A DNA stretch of 64,000 nucleotides from Aestuariimicrobium soli (GTDB lineage Bacteria > Actinomycetota > Actinomycetes > Propionibacteriales > Propionibacteriaceae): the NCBI RefSeq assembly GCF_051192575.1, contig NZ_JBPJSQ010000001.1, positions 124,001 through 188,000 on the forward strand, read 5' to 3'. A model generated the notes under the pieces. The model worked only from the letters and a program-made list of their open reading frames with translations. It was not told the origin of the DNA and did not search any database. Position 1 is the stretch's first letter; each line of letters opens with the position of its first letter. Made by a program: the position numbers and the translations under genes. Shown one piece after another: positions 1 to 8,658 of this stretch.

Positions 1-1
1 G

Positions 2-901
2 GTGGTGATCGGTGTCGGCTGGGTGCTCGCCCACACGCGCGTGCTCGACGAGACCGCCCAGCAGGTGCTCAGCAAGGTGACGTTCTTCATCGGATCGCCC
101 GCCCTGCTGTTCGCGATGATGGCCCGCGCCGACCTGAAGCGGGTGTTCGCGGTCAACCTGCTGGTGAGCTTCCTGGCCGCGGTGGCGTCGATGCTGGTCT
201 TCCTGGGCGTCTCGCTGGTCCTCCGGCCGCGGCTCGACCGGCCCTCCCGGATCATCGGCACCTTTGCCTCCGGCTACGTCAACGCCGCGAACCTCGGCAT
301 CCCGATCGCCGCCTACGTGCTCAAGGACGTCACCTGGGTGGCGCCCATCCTGCTCATCCAGGTGGCGGTGCTGCAGCCCATCTGCCTGTCGCTTCTCGAC
401 GCCGACGCGGCCCGTGAGAGCGGACGAACCCCCAGCCTGCTGCGCAACCTGTCGCTGCCGTTGCGCAACCCGATGACCATTGCCACCGTGCTGGGGCTGG
501 TGATGAACGTGCTGAACTGGCGCATTCCCTCGCCGATCGCGGACCCGCTCGAACTGCTGGGCGCGCTGGCCGTGCCCTGCATGCTGATCGCCTACGGCCT
601 GTCGCTTCGGCTCGGCCCCCTTCCCGGACGAGGCGGTGCCGGGTTGGAGACGGGGCTGGCCAGCGGGCTGAAGCTGCTCGGGCAGCCGCTGATCGCCTGG
701 CTGCTGGCCCGCGCGTTCTCGCTCGACCCCACCCAGACCATGGCCGTCACCGTGATCGCCGGGCTGCCGACGGCGCAGAACGTGTTCGTCTGGGCCGTGC
801 GGTACAGCCGCGGCATCGTGCTGGCCCGCGACACGGTGTTCATCACCACCATCGCGTCGATCCCCACGATCACGCTGATTGCGGCTCTCGTGCACGGCTG
901 A
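2..901 (+). CDS. AEC-family auxin efflux carrier-like permease, 5' end cut off
   Basis: Integral membrane transporter of the auxin efflux carrier (AEC) superfamily, which in bacteria exports or exchanges organic acids such as malate or malonate. The 299 visible residues form about nine hydrophobic segments in the two five-helix repeats typical of the family, with the small-residue stretch ASGYVNAANLGIP in the middle. Reading is open from the first base and begins inside the first helix, so 10-20 N-terminal residues probably lie outside the window. The substrate cannot be told. The next gene starts 49 bases downstream with its own ribosome binding site. Confidence 0.85.
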   Translation: MVIGVGWVLAHTRVLDETAQQVLSKVTFFIGSPALLFAMMARADLKRVFAVNLLVSFLAAVASMLVFLGVSLVLRPRLDRPSRIIGTFASGYVNAANLGIPIAAYVLKDVTWVAPILLIQVAVLQPICLSLLDADAARESGRTPSLLRNLSLPLRNPMTIATVLGLVMNVLNWRIPSPIADPLELLGALAVPCMLIAYGLSLRLGPLPGRGGAGLETGLASGLKLLGQPLIAWLLARAFSLDPTQTMAVTVIAGLPTAQNVFVWAVRYSRGIVLARDTVFITTIASIPTITLIAALVHG

Positions 902-950
902 TGTCGCTTTGACCGCGAACCGCGTTAGGTTGGCGGTGAAAGGAGGGCGC

Positions 951-1886
951 ATGCCCGACCAGGATTTTGACCTCGACCGCAGCATCACCGAGGCGTGGCA
1001 GCAGTTCACCGGCCGACTCTCCGAGGTGATCTCGGTGATCGCCGACGGTGAGCTGACCATCGGCACGCTCTCGTCGAGTGCCGACGCTGGCCCCTTCGTC
1101 CGGTACGCGGTGGCCGCCGATCGTCCCGACCAGGTGATCGCCGAGGCCGCCAGCAACGCCGAACTGGGGGAGGGGTTCCAGCTCGACGTCGCCCAACTCG
1201 AGGCGCTCGAGCAGTTGGGGTGGCAGCCGCCCAGCACCGAGGGCGAGCACCCCAGCCCGCACTTCACGATCGTGCGGCCTCAGGAGCAGTCCCTGGAACT
1301 GGCCGAGATCGGCGTGCGCACGCTGAGGGACGTCTACGGGGTGCAGCACCCGGTCTTCCTGGCCCCCGACCACCTCGCCGAGGTGTTGCAGGGAAGCGTT
1401 CCCACCGAGCAGTCGAGCCGGGCCCGCCGCAGCCCGTTCGACGACTCCGACCTGGTGGCGATCATTCCCCAGAGCCGCGACCACCTCGACGACCTGATCG
1501 GCGAGGAACTGCGGCAGATGTTCGGCCACGAGGCCATGCGTGACTCCGAGGGCGACTTCGCGATCCGCGTCGGCTCGACGATGGTGTTCATCCGGTCGAC
1601 CCCCGACGCCGAAGAGGTGCTGCTGTTCTCGGCCCTCGTGCACGAGGTCGCCGGCCGGTCGCGGGCCGTCGAGGTGCTCAACGATCTGAATGTCGAGGCC
1701 CGTCACGGTCGATTCGCGCTGCACCGCGACCGGGTCTTCGTGCAGGTCTCGATGCTGGCGCACCCGTTCGTGCCCGCCCATCTGCACCAGGCGTTGCGCA
1801 TGATCAGTCAGGTGGCCGACGGCATCGACGACGACTTGGCGGCCAAGCTGCACGGTCGCACCACCTTCCAGCCCGGCGTGGAGTGA
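951..1886 (+). CDS. TY-Chap / YbjN-like domain protein
   Basis: A 311-residue cytosolic protein resembling the actinobacterial TY-Chap family (type III secretion chaperone and YbjN-like peptide-binding fold). The N-terminal third has the family pattern: a Trp near the start, FVRYAVA, an EAASNAEL segment and LEQLGWQPP. The C-terminal part, from about residue 200, looks like a second YbjN-type alpha/beta domain. The ATG at 951 is preceded by GAAAGGAGG at good distance; an in-frame start further upstream would overlap the previous gene and lacks such a site. It probably heads a short run with the flavoprotein and stress protein that follow. Molecular function is unknown; a chaperone or adaptor role is inferred from the fold only. 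Confidence 0.7.
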   Translation: MPDQDFDLDRSITEAWQQFTGRLSEVISVIADGELTIGTLSSSADAGPFVRYAVAADRPDQVIAEAASNAELGEGFQLDVAQLEALEQLGWQPPSTEGEHPSPHFTIVRPQEQSLELAEIGVRTLRDVYGVQHPVFLAPDHLAEVLQGSVPTEQSSRARRSPFDDSDLVAIIPQSRDHLDDLIGEELRQMFGHEAMRDSEGDFAIRVGSTMVFIRSTPDAEEVLLFSALVHEVAGRSRAVEVLNDLNVEARHGRFALHRDRVFVQVSMLAHPFVPAHLHQALRMISQVADGIDDDLAAKLHGRTTFQPGVE

Positions 1887-1893
1887 GGTCGGC

Positions 1894-2301
1894 ATGGACA
1901 ACGGCCACTTCGCGGTCATCGAGCCGGCCGAATGCCGCCTGCTATTGCGGGCGGCCGCCGTCGGCCGGTTGGGCTGGGTGATCGAGGGACGCGTGCAGAT
2001 CCTGCCCGTCACCTGTTCCAGCGACGGCGACACCATCTGGTTCCGCACCGCCCCCCGCTCCCCGCTGGCGGGCGCGCTCGGCGAGGTGGTCTTCGAGATC
2101 GATGACGTCGACGCCGAGACCCGCACCGGGTGGAGCGTGATCGCCCGGGGCGTGTTGGAGGACTCCGGCCGCACGACCGTGCCCACTCCTGACCCTTGGG
2201 CGCCGGGCGAGAGAGAATTGACCCGAGCCATCAGGATCACCGAGATCAGCGGACGATCCGTGGCTCCCGGAACCGAAAGGGACGTCGATGTCTACGCATG
2301 A
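1894..2301 (+). CDS. Pyridoxamine 5'-phosphate oxidase-like split-barrel flavoprotein
   Basis: A 135-residue protein matching the small flavin-binding split-barrel (PNPOx-like) family common in actinobacteria. It shows the start pattern LLLRAAAVGRLGWVIEGRVQILPV and the acidic-aromatic strand VVFEIDDVDAETRTGWSVIARG typical of the barrel core. Such proteins bind FMN, F420 or heme; the ligand cannot be told. It begins 7 bases after the TY-Chap gene and its end overlaps the next gene by 14 bases, so the three are likely co-transcribed. Pairing with a universal stress protein is common and suggests a stress or dormancy role, which is inference. Confidence 0.8.
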   Translation: MDNGHFAVIEPAECRLLLRAAAVGRLGWVIEGRVQILPVTCSSDGDTIWFRTAPRSPLAGALGEVVFEIDDVDAETRTGWSVIARGVLEDSGRTTVPTPDPWAPGERELTRAIRITEISGRSVAPGTERDVDVYA

Positions 2302-3205
2302 GTCTGGAACCCATTCCGAAGCTGCCCCTGCGGGCGAGCTGCGCCCGCACGTGCTGGTGGGGGTGGACGGCTCGGAGGACGGCCTGCGCGCCGTCGCCTA
2401 CGCCGTCCGCACGGCGGTGGGCCGCGAGATCGACCTGCTGCTCGTGCATGCGGTCGACGATGCGGTGCTGGCCGGCACCTGGGGTGTCGTCTACGACCCG
2501 TCGAGCCTGGAGGCGGCTGCGGGCGAGGTCTTGTCCGAGGCCACCGCCCACGCCACCGAGATCGGCATGCCGGCCGACCGCATCCACACCGAGGTGGTGC
2601 TCGGCAACGCCGCCGCGGTGCTCGCCAAGTTGGCCAAGGACGCCGAACTGTTGGTGATCGGACGACGGGCCATCTCGGGCCTCGAGCGCATGTTCGTGGG
2701 CTCGACGAGCGTGTCGCTGGCCTCGACCGCCAGTTGCCCCGTGGTGGTCATCTCGAACGCCGCCAACCCGTCGGCCACCGGTGACCGAGGCGTGATCGCC
2801 GTCGGTGTGGAGTGCGACAAGCACTCGACGCTCACCCTGCGCGCCGGCTTCGAGGAGGCCCAACGCCGCGGCGCCTCGGTGCTGGCGATGACGGTGCAGT
2901 CGAACGTGCCGCCGGGCATGTTCGGCGGCTACCGGCTGACCAACGACGCCGAGGCCGAGATGAAGCGCGCCGCCGAACTGCAGTTGGCCGATCTGGTCTC
3001 GTCGGTGGCCCAGGACTTCCCCGAGGTCGACCACGACCTGCGGGTGATCCTCGGGCACCCGGTGGAGCAGTTGATCGCCACCTCGTCCGAGGTCGACCTG
3101 CTGGTGCTGGGCATGCGGCCCCCGTCGGTGATCGGCTTCTCGATCGGCGGGGTGACGCGAGCGGTGCTGGCGCACGCCAAGAGCCCGCTCATGGTCGTGC
3201 ACTGA
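2288..3205 (+). CDS. Tandem universal stress protein (two Usp domains)
   Basis: A 305-residue cytosolic protein with two UspA domains, about residues 20-155 and 165-305. Domain 1 opens with HVLVGVDGSEDGL and closes with the ATP-binding loop VIGRRAISGLERMFVGSTS; domain 2 keeps only part of it (VLGMRPPSVIGFSIGGVT). Two-domain Usp proteins bind ATP and are linked to hypoxia or stationary-phase survival in actinobacteria. The ATG at 2288 follows AAAGGG six bases upstream and lies inside the preceding gene, implying translational coupling. Partner proteins are not indicated. Confidence 0.9.
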   Translation: MSTHESGTHSEAAPAGELRPHVLVGVDGSEDGLRAVAYAVRTAVGREIDLLLVHAVDDAVLAGTWGVVYDPSSLEAAAGEVLSEATAHATEIGMPADRIHTEVVLGNAAAVLAKLAKDAELLVIGRRAISGLERMFVGSTSVSLASTASCPVVVISNAANPSATGDRGVIAVGVECDKHSTLTLRAGFEEAQRRGASVLAMTVQSNVPPGMFGGYRLTNDAEAEMKRAAELQLADLVSSVAQDFPEVDHDLRVILGHPVEQLIATSSEVDLLVLGMRPPSVIGFSIGGVTRAVLAHAKSPLMVVH

Positions 3206-3237
3206 CAACTGACGGGCGGTCGGGGGTGGTGACCGCG

Positions 3238-3243
3238 TAGGCT
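3238..3243 (+). promoter_or_regulatory. Candidate -10 box of hrpA (leaderless type)
   Basis: TAGGCT ends nine bases before the ATG of hrpA and no Shine-Dalgarno sequence lies between. A transcript starting 6-9 bases downstream would have no leader or nearly none. The same arrangement recurs at many starts in this window. Confidence 0.5.
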
Positions 3244-3252
3244 GGCGGCGCC

Positions 3253-6200
3253 ATGAATCACCCCCGCCAGTCCACCGCCCCGGAACTCCCGGACGGGCTC
3301 GACCTGACCTGCGTGCCGACGCTGCCGATCTCGGCGCGCGCCGACGAGATCGGCGACCTGCTGGATCGCCATCAGGTGATCGTGGTGGCCGGCGAGACCG
3401 GCTCGGGCAAGACGACCCAGCTGCCCAAGATCGCTCTGGCCCGGGGACGCCGCCGGATCGCCCACACCCAGCCCCGCCGGATCGCGGCCCGCTCGGTGGC
3501 CGAACGACTCGCCAGCGAGATCAACACCCCGCTCGGCGAGGTGGTCGGCTACCAGGTGCGGTTCACCCGACAGGCCGGTCGCGACACCCGCGTCAAGGTG
3601 ATGACCGACGGCGTGCTGCTGGCCGAGATCACCCGCGACCGCGACCTGCGCCGCTACGACACGATCATCATCGACGAGGCCCACGAGCGCAGCCTCAACA
3701 TCGACTTCCTGCTCGGCTACCTCAAGCAACTGCTGTCCCGGCGCCTGGACCTGAAGGTGATCATCACCTCGGCGACCATCGACACCGCCCGGTTCTCGGA
3801 GCACTTCGACGGCGCACCCATCGTCGAGGTGTCGGGCCGCACCTACCCCGTTGAGACCCGCTACCGCCCACTCGGCGACGGCACCGGCGACGACGACCAG
3901 GTGGCCGGCATCGCCGCCGCCGTCGAGGAGCTGTTCACCGAGAACACCGGCGGTGGCCCCGGCGACATCCTCGTGTTCCTGTCGGGTGAGCGCGAGATCC
4001 GCGACGCGGCCGAGGCCGTCAATGCTCTCAAGCTGCCCGACACCGAGGTGCTGCCGCTGTACGCGCGGTTGTCGTCCGCGGAGCAACAACGCGTCTTCCA
4101 GGCCCACACCGGGCGGCGCGTCGTGCTCGCCACCAACGTGGCCGAGACCTCGATCACGGTGCCCGGCATCCGCTACGTCGTCGACCCCGGCACGGCGCGT
4201 GTCAGCCGCTACTCGGCCCGGACGAAGGTGCAGCGCCTGCCGATCGAGCCCGTCTCGCAGGCGTCGGCCAACCAGCGCGCCGGCCGCTGTGGTCGCGTGG
4301 CGCCCGGCGTGTGCATCCGGCTGTACTCCGAGGAGGACTTCGCCTCCCGTCCCGAGTTCACCGAACCCGAGATCCTGCGGACGAACCTCGCCTCGGTCAT
4401 CCTGCAGATGGCCCAGGCCGGGCTGGGTGACATCGCCGCCTTCCCCTTCGTCGAGGCGCCCGACCGTGGCCAGATCACCGATGGCATGCGGTTGTTGGAC
4501 GAACTGGGTGCCCTCGCGCCCGGCAATCGCCACCACCCGCGGTTGACCAGGACCGGCCACGCGCTGGCGAAGTTGCCCGTCGATCCGCGCCTGGGGCGCA
4601 TGCTGATCGAGGCCCAGCGGCGCGACTGTCTGCGCGAGGTGCTGGTGGTCGTCGCTGCCCTGGCCATCCCCGACGTGCGCGAACGCCCCACCGAGAAGCG
4701 CGAGCAGGCCGACGCGATGCACGCCAGGTTCACCCGCGAGGTGATCCCCAAGCCCGGCGCGGCCACCGACGAGCAGGGCCGGCCGCTGCGGCACACGGCC
4801 CACACCAACACCCGCAAGGAGCAGGGGCCACCGCCCGGCGAGGGCGGCGACATCCTGCCGTTGGTGCGACTGTGGACCTACCTGCGCACCGCCCGACGCG
4901 AACTGTCGGGCAATGCGTTCCGCCGGTTGTGCCGCGACGAGTACCTCAACTTCCTGCGGGTGCGCGAGTGGGAAGACCTGCACGCCCAACTGCGCGAGCT
5001 GTGCAAGGAACTCGGGTGGCGCCGCAACGAGTCGGCCGCGCCGACGTCGGAGGTGCTCACCAGCGTGCTGTCGGGGCTGCTGGGCCACGTCGGGCTGGCC
5101 GACGTGCGCGAGCCCACCCCGCAGCGGGGGAGCGGCCCCCGCAAGCGCACCCGGCCCGGCCCGCGGGAGTACCTCGGGGCCCGCGGCGCCAGATTCGCCA
5201 TCAACCCGGGTTCGGTGCACGCCAAGAACCCGCCCCCACTGGTGATGGCGGTCGAGCTGGTCGAGACGACTCGACTGTGGGCCCGGATGGTTGCCGAGAT
5301 CGAGGCCGAGTGGGTGGAACAGGTCGCCGAGCACGTGCTCAAGCGCTCCTACTCCGAACCGCACTGGTCGTCCAACTCCGGCTCGGTGGTCGCCTACGAG
5401 CGGGTCAGTCTCTACGGCGTGCCGATCGTCGCCGACAGGCCCGTCAGCTACGCCCGCATCAACCCCGTCGAGGCCCGCGAGATCTTCATCCGGCAGGCCC
5501 TCGTCGAGCAGGCCTGGCCGAACCGGCACGCCGTGCTCGCCCACAACGCCGCGGTGCGCCGCGAGGCCGAAGAGATCGAGGAACGCAGCCGGCGCCGCGA
5601 CGTCGTGGTCGACGACCAGGTGATCGTCGACTTCTACGACCGTCGCATTCCCGACGAGGTGGTCTCGGCCAGCCACTTCGACGCCTGGTGGCGGCGGATC
5701 GACGATCCGTCCGTGCTCGAACTGAGCCTCGACGACCTGATCCGCGACGACACCGACTCGATCGACTCCGGCGCCTTCCCCGACCACTGGCAGGTCGGCG
5801 ATGTGCGGCTCGACGTGCGCTACGTGTTCGAACCCGGTTCCGGGCATGACGGGGTCACGGTCACGGTGCCCATGCGGCTGTTGAACCAGCTGACGGCCGA
5901 GCCGTTCAGCTGGCAGGTGCCGGGGCTGCGTCAGGAACTGGCCACCGAACTCATCCGCGGCCTGCCCAAGCAGGTGCGAACCCAGTTCGTGCCCGCCCCC
6001 AACCATGCCCGTGACGCCCTGCGGTGGCTCGACGAGCACGCCGCCGGTGGCGATCGCTCCCAGCGGTTCTGTGACGAACTCGGACGAGCCCTGGCCGCTC
6101 TCACCGGGAACCGGGTGCCGGCCGAGGCGTGGCGCCCCGACGAGGTGCCCGATCACCTGCGCGTGCGGTTCCAGGTCACCAGCAAGAGTCGTCCGGATCG

Positions 6201-7140
6201 GATCTCGAAGGACTTCGCCGAACTGCGCACCGAACTGGCCGCGCAACTGTCGCGCAACCTGACCCGGGCGACCTCGTCCGACCGGATCACCGGGCAGACC
6301 AGCTGGAGCTTCGGCGACCTGCCCACCACCGTCGAGGTCGGGCGCGGTGCCGGGAAGGCCGTCGGGTACCCGGCGCTGACCGACGAGGGATCGACGGTGG
6401 GCCAGGTGGTGCTCGATTCGCCCCAGGCGCAGGCCCGGTCGCACCACCGCGGGGTGCGGCGCCTGCTGGTGCGCACCAACCCCGACCCGACCAAGTGGGT
6501 GGTCTCGCACCTGAGCAATGCCGAGAAGGTCGCGCTGCCGCACTCGCCCTACGGTTCGGTGGCCGACCTGCTGGCCGACGCCCGTCTCAAGACGGTGGAG
6601 TCGTTGGCCACGGCTCGGCTGGGCTCGCTCGACGGGGTGCGATCGCAGGCGGTCTACGACGAGGTCGCCCTGCACGTGCGCCAGGAGCAGGCCGACGCCA
6701 TGCGCACGGTGGTCTCGACCGTCGCCCAGACCCTGACGCGGCGCCTCGACGTGCTCGAACTGGTGCGAGCCAACGCCGTGCCCGGTGCGTGCACCGATGT
6801 CGCGCGCCAACTGGAGAACCTGGTGTTCCCGAACTTCATCTCGGCCACTCCCGATCCGTGGTTCTCGGAGCTGCCCCGCTACGTGCAGGCCATGGCGCTG
6901 CGGCTGGAGGCCGCCGCCCGCAACCCGGCTCGCGATGCCGAACTGGCCGACCAGGTGGACGAACTCGAGGACGCCTACGCGGCCGTCGTCGACCGCCAGC
7001 CCGCCGGACCGTTGTCGCCGCCGGTGGAGGAGGTCGCGTTCCTGATCGAGGAGCTGCGGGTCAGCCTGTTCGCGCAGACGCTGCGCACCGCGGTGCCGAT
7101 CTCGCCCAAGCGGGTGCGAACGGCGCTGAAGAAGCTCTGA
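3253..7140 (+). CDS. hrpA: ATP-dependent RNA helicase HrpA (DEAH box)
   Basis: A 1295-residue DEAH/RHA helicase, close to the usual HrpA length of about 1300. Walker A GETGSGKT is at residues 47-54, the DEAH box at 141-144, motif III is SATIDTARF, motif V is TNVAETSITVPG and motif VI is QRAGRCGR. These are followed by the winged-helix/ratchet region, an OB-like part and the long HrpA-specific C-terminal domain. HrpA is a 3'-5' RNA translocase that acts on mRNA and stalled ribosomes. The ATG at 3253 has a -10-like box nine bases upstream rather than a ribosome binding site. It stands alone on the strand, with the thioesterase beginning 74 bases later. Confidence 0.96.
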   Translation: MNHPRQSTAPELPDGLDLTCVPTLPISARADEIGDLLDRHQVIVVAGETGSGKTTQLPKIALARGRRRIAHTQPRRIAARSVAERLASEINTPLGEVVGYQVRFTRQAGRDTRVKVMTDGVLLAEITRDRDLRRYDTIIIDEAHERSLNIDFLLGYLKQLLSRRLDLKVIITSATIDTARFSEHFDGAPIVEVSGRTYPVETRYRPLGDGTGDDDQVAGIAAAVEELFTENTGGGPGDILVFLSGEREIRDAAEAVNALKLPDTEVLPLYARLSSAEQQRVFQAHTGRRVVLATNVAETSITVPGIRYVVDPGTARVSRYSARTKVQRLPIEPVSQASANQRAGRCGRVAPGVCIRLYSEEDFASRPEFTEPEILRTNLASVILQMAQAGLGDIAAFPFVEAPDRGQITDGMRLLDELGALAPGNRHHPRLTRTGHALAKLPVDPRLGRMLIEAQRRDCLREVLVVVAALAIPDVRERPTEKREQADAMHARFTREVIPKPGAATDEQGRPLRHTAHTNTRKEQGPPPGEGGDILPLVRLWTYLRTARRELSGNAFRRLCRDEYLNFLRVREWEDLHAQLRELCKELGWRRNESAAPTSEVLTSVLSGLLGHVGLADVREPTPQRGSGPRKRTRPGPREYLGARGARFAINPGSVHAKNPPPLVMAVELVETTRLWARMVAEIEAEWVEQVAEHVLKRSYSEPHWSSNSGSVVAYERVSLYGVPIVADRPVSYARINPVEAREIFIRQALVEQAWPNRHAVLAHNAAVRREAEEIEERSRRRDVVVDDQVIVDFYDRRIPDEVVSASHFDAWWRRIDDPSVLELSLDDLIRDDTDSIDSGAFPDHWQVGDVRLDVRYVFEPGSGHDGVTVTVPMRLLNQLTAEPFSWQVPGLRQELATELIRGLPKQVRTQFVPAPNHARDALRWLDEHAAGGDRSQRFCDELGRALAALTGNRVPAEAWRPDEVPDHLRVRFQVTSKSRPDRISKDFAELRTELAAQLSRNLTRATSSDRITGQTSWSFGDLPTTVEVGRGAGKAVGYPALTDEGSTVGQVVLDSPQAQARSHHRGVRRLLVRTNPDPTKWVVSHLSNAEKVALPHSPYGSVADLLADARLKTVESLATARLGSLDGVRSQAVYDEVALHVRQEQADAMRTVVSTVAQTLTRRLDVLELVRANAVPGACTDVARQLENLVFPNFISATPDPWFSELPRYVQAMALRLEAAARNPARDAELADQVDELEDAYAAVVDRQPAGPLSPPVEEVAFLIEELRVSLFAQTLRTAVPISPKRVRTALKKL

Positions 7141-7214
7141 GCGAGGCACCGTCCTCACCCCGGCGCGGGAGGCTGACATGGCCGCCGATCGCCCATCCGT
7201 GGTTGAGTGTCCCC

Positions 7215-8087
7215 GTGCCAGCGACCACCGCCGAACTCGTCGACCTGCTGAGCCTCGAGGAGATCGAGGTCGGCCTCTACCGGGGCAGCCAACCCACGAC
7301 CACCTGGCAGCGCACTTTCGGGGGGCAGGTGCTCGCCCAGGCGCTGATGGCCGCCTACGGCACGGTGCCCAGCGACCGGATCTGCCACTCGCTGAATGCG
7401 TACTTCCTGCGACCCGGCAGCACCGATGCCCCGATCATCTATGACGTCGAGACCACCCGTGACGGTCGCACCTTCTCGGCGCGGCGGGTGCTTGCCCGCC
7501 AGCGCGGCGCGGTGATCTTCACGCTCAGCGCCAGCTTCCACGAGCTCGAGGACGGCTTCACCCACTCCGATCCCGCGCCCACCGAGGTGCCGGCCCCCGA
7601 GGACTGCCCGCGCCTGGTCGACGTGATGACCAGCCGCTTCGGCTCGGAGATGAGCCTGTTCCACGAATGGGACGCCCTCGACGTGCGCTTCGCCGGCGAC
7701 TCCGGGCGCTTCGGTGAGCTCGTCCCGAGCTCCCACACGGCCCACATGCGCGTGTGGGTGCGCACCACCGAGGCCCTGCCGGACGACGTGCGCCTGCACC
7801 AGGCGATCTCGGCCTACCTGTCCGACATGACCCTGCTGGGGGTCTCGACCGTGCCGCACGAGGTGGCGTTCCTGTCGTCCGACCTTCAGGCCGCGAGCAT
7901 CGACCACGCCATGTGGTTCCACCGGCCGATCCGGGCCGACCAGTGGATCCTCTACGACCAGGTCAGCCCGTCGGCCTCGCACGCGCTGGGGTTCTCGATG
8001 GGCCGGCTGCTGCAACACGGGTTGCAAGTCGCCACCTGCAACCAGGAGGGCCTGATTCGGGTCGTGCCCGGCACCGCCCGCCACTGA
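7215..8087 (+). CDS. tesB: Acyl-CoA thioesterase II
   Basis: A 290-residue double-hotdog thioesterase that hydrolyses acyl-CoA to free fatty acid and CoA. Family marks are TFGGQVLAQALMAA near residue 40, HSLNAYFLRPG, the catalytic Asp region HQAISAYLSDMTLL, HAMWFHRPI and WILYDQVSPSAS, ending with the conserved Gln region ATCNQEGLIR. The frame is open far upstream inside hrpA, so the start was placed at GTG 7215, giving the usual TesB length. A weak -10-like TTGAGT lies six bases before it, again suggesting leaderless initiation. Not obviously in an operon. Confidence 0.92.
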   Translation: MPATTAELVDLLSLEEIEVGLYRGSQPTTTWQRTFGGQVLAQALMAAYGTVPSDRICHSLNAYFLRPGSTDAPIIYDVETTRDGRTFSARRVLARQRGAVIFTLSASFHELEDGFTHSDPAPTEVPAPEDCPRLVDVMTSRFGSEMSLFHEWDALDVRFAGDSGRFGELVPSSHTAHMRVWVRTTEALPDDVRLHQAISAYLSDMTLLGVSTVPHEVAFLSSDLQAASIDHAMWFHRPIRADQWILYDQVSPSASHALGFSMGRLLQHGLQVATCNQEGLIRVVPGTARH

Positions 8088-8115
8088 CCAGCCGCCCGCG
8101 AAGCGGCGTCGACCT

Positions 8116-8577
8116 TCAGGGAGTCAGGGTGACCACCGTGAGGTCGTCGTGCGGCTTCTGCAGCGAGCGGACGAGCCACTCCGCCTGCTCGTCCTCGGCC
8201 GTCCGCGTGGCCGTGAGCACACCCTGGGGTGAGGCCAGCAGGTCCGCGAACTCGGCGAGGGTCCAGGCGTCCAGCAGTTGGTGACCGCGGGTGGCGCCGT
8301 CGCTGCAGGCGGCGATGCGCACCACCTCATCGAGTCGGAGCGAGCCCATCAGGGCCTCGTCGGCCGCGGCCGGATCGTCCTGACAACACCACCAGCCGCC
8401 GGGAACGTTGCGCGTGAGCTGGGTGGCGCGCACGCGGGCGTCGAGTAGTTCCTCGGGCAGGGCGGTGGCCCGATCCAGCCCGCGTTCGGTCAGCACCGCC
8501 GTGGTCGCCGCCCGCATGGCCGACTGCAGGCGGTCGTCGCAGTGCTCGACTGTGCCGTGGGCGGTCGACGACCACAC
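8116..8577 (-). CDS. C-terminal part of a PP2C-like phosphatase, shortened
   Basis: A 153-residue reading frame (GTG start) that resembles only the C-terminal half of actinobacterial PP2C-domain proteins of about 250 residues. The segment GGWWCCQDDPAAADEALMG, then RIAACSDGATR and the closing PHDDLTVVTL match the strand, metal-binding Asp and final acidic motif of that family. The N-terminal half with the first metal-binding aspartates is absent: directly upstream lie the sigB terminator and sigB itself. It may be a relic after deletion or a catalytically dead short form. The family assignment rests on motif recall. Confidence 0.6.
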   Translation of the reverse strand: MWSSTAHGTVEHCDDRLQSAMRAATTAVLTERGLDRATALPEELLDARVRATQLTRNVPGGWWCCQDDPAAADEALMGSLRLDEVVRIAACSDGATRGHQLLDAWTLAEFADLLASPQGVLTATRTAEDEQAEWLVRSLQKPHDDLTVVTLTP

Positions 8578-8599
8578 GCCACGGGCCCTGGGAACACGA

Positions 8600-8641
8600 A
8601 CTGCCGCCGCCGACCCGGGAGAGGGGGTCGACGGCGGCAGT
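8600..8641 (-). terminator. Hairpin terminator after sigB
   Basis: A 16-bp stem with one mismatch (8601-8616 pairing with 8625-8640), flanked by one further A-T pair, around an 8-base loop. It sits 18 bases past the sigB stop and is followed on the minus strand by a T/G-rich stretch. Confidence 0.75.
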
Positions 8642-8658
8642 CGGTGGTTGGACGAGCC

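Noticed and set aside
2929..7179. A 1416-codon open frame on the minus strand, opposite hrpA
   Set aside because: It is the antisense shadow of hrpA in high-GC DNA; its translation is Gly/Arg/Val-rich without domains, while the plus strand has all helicase motifs.
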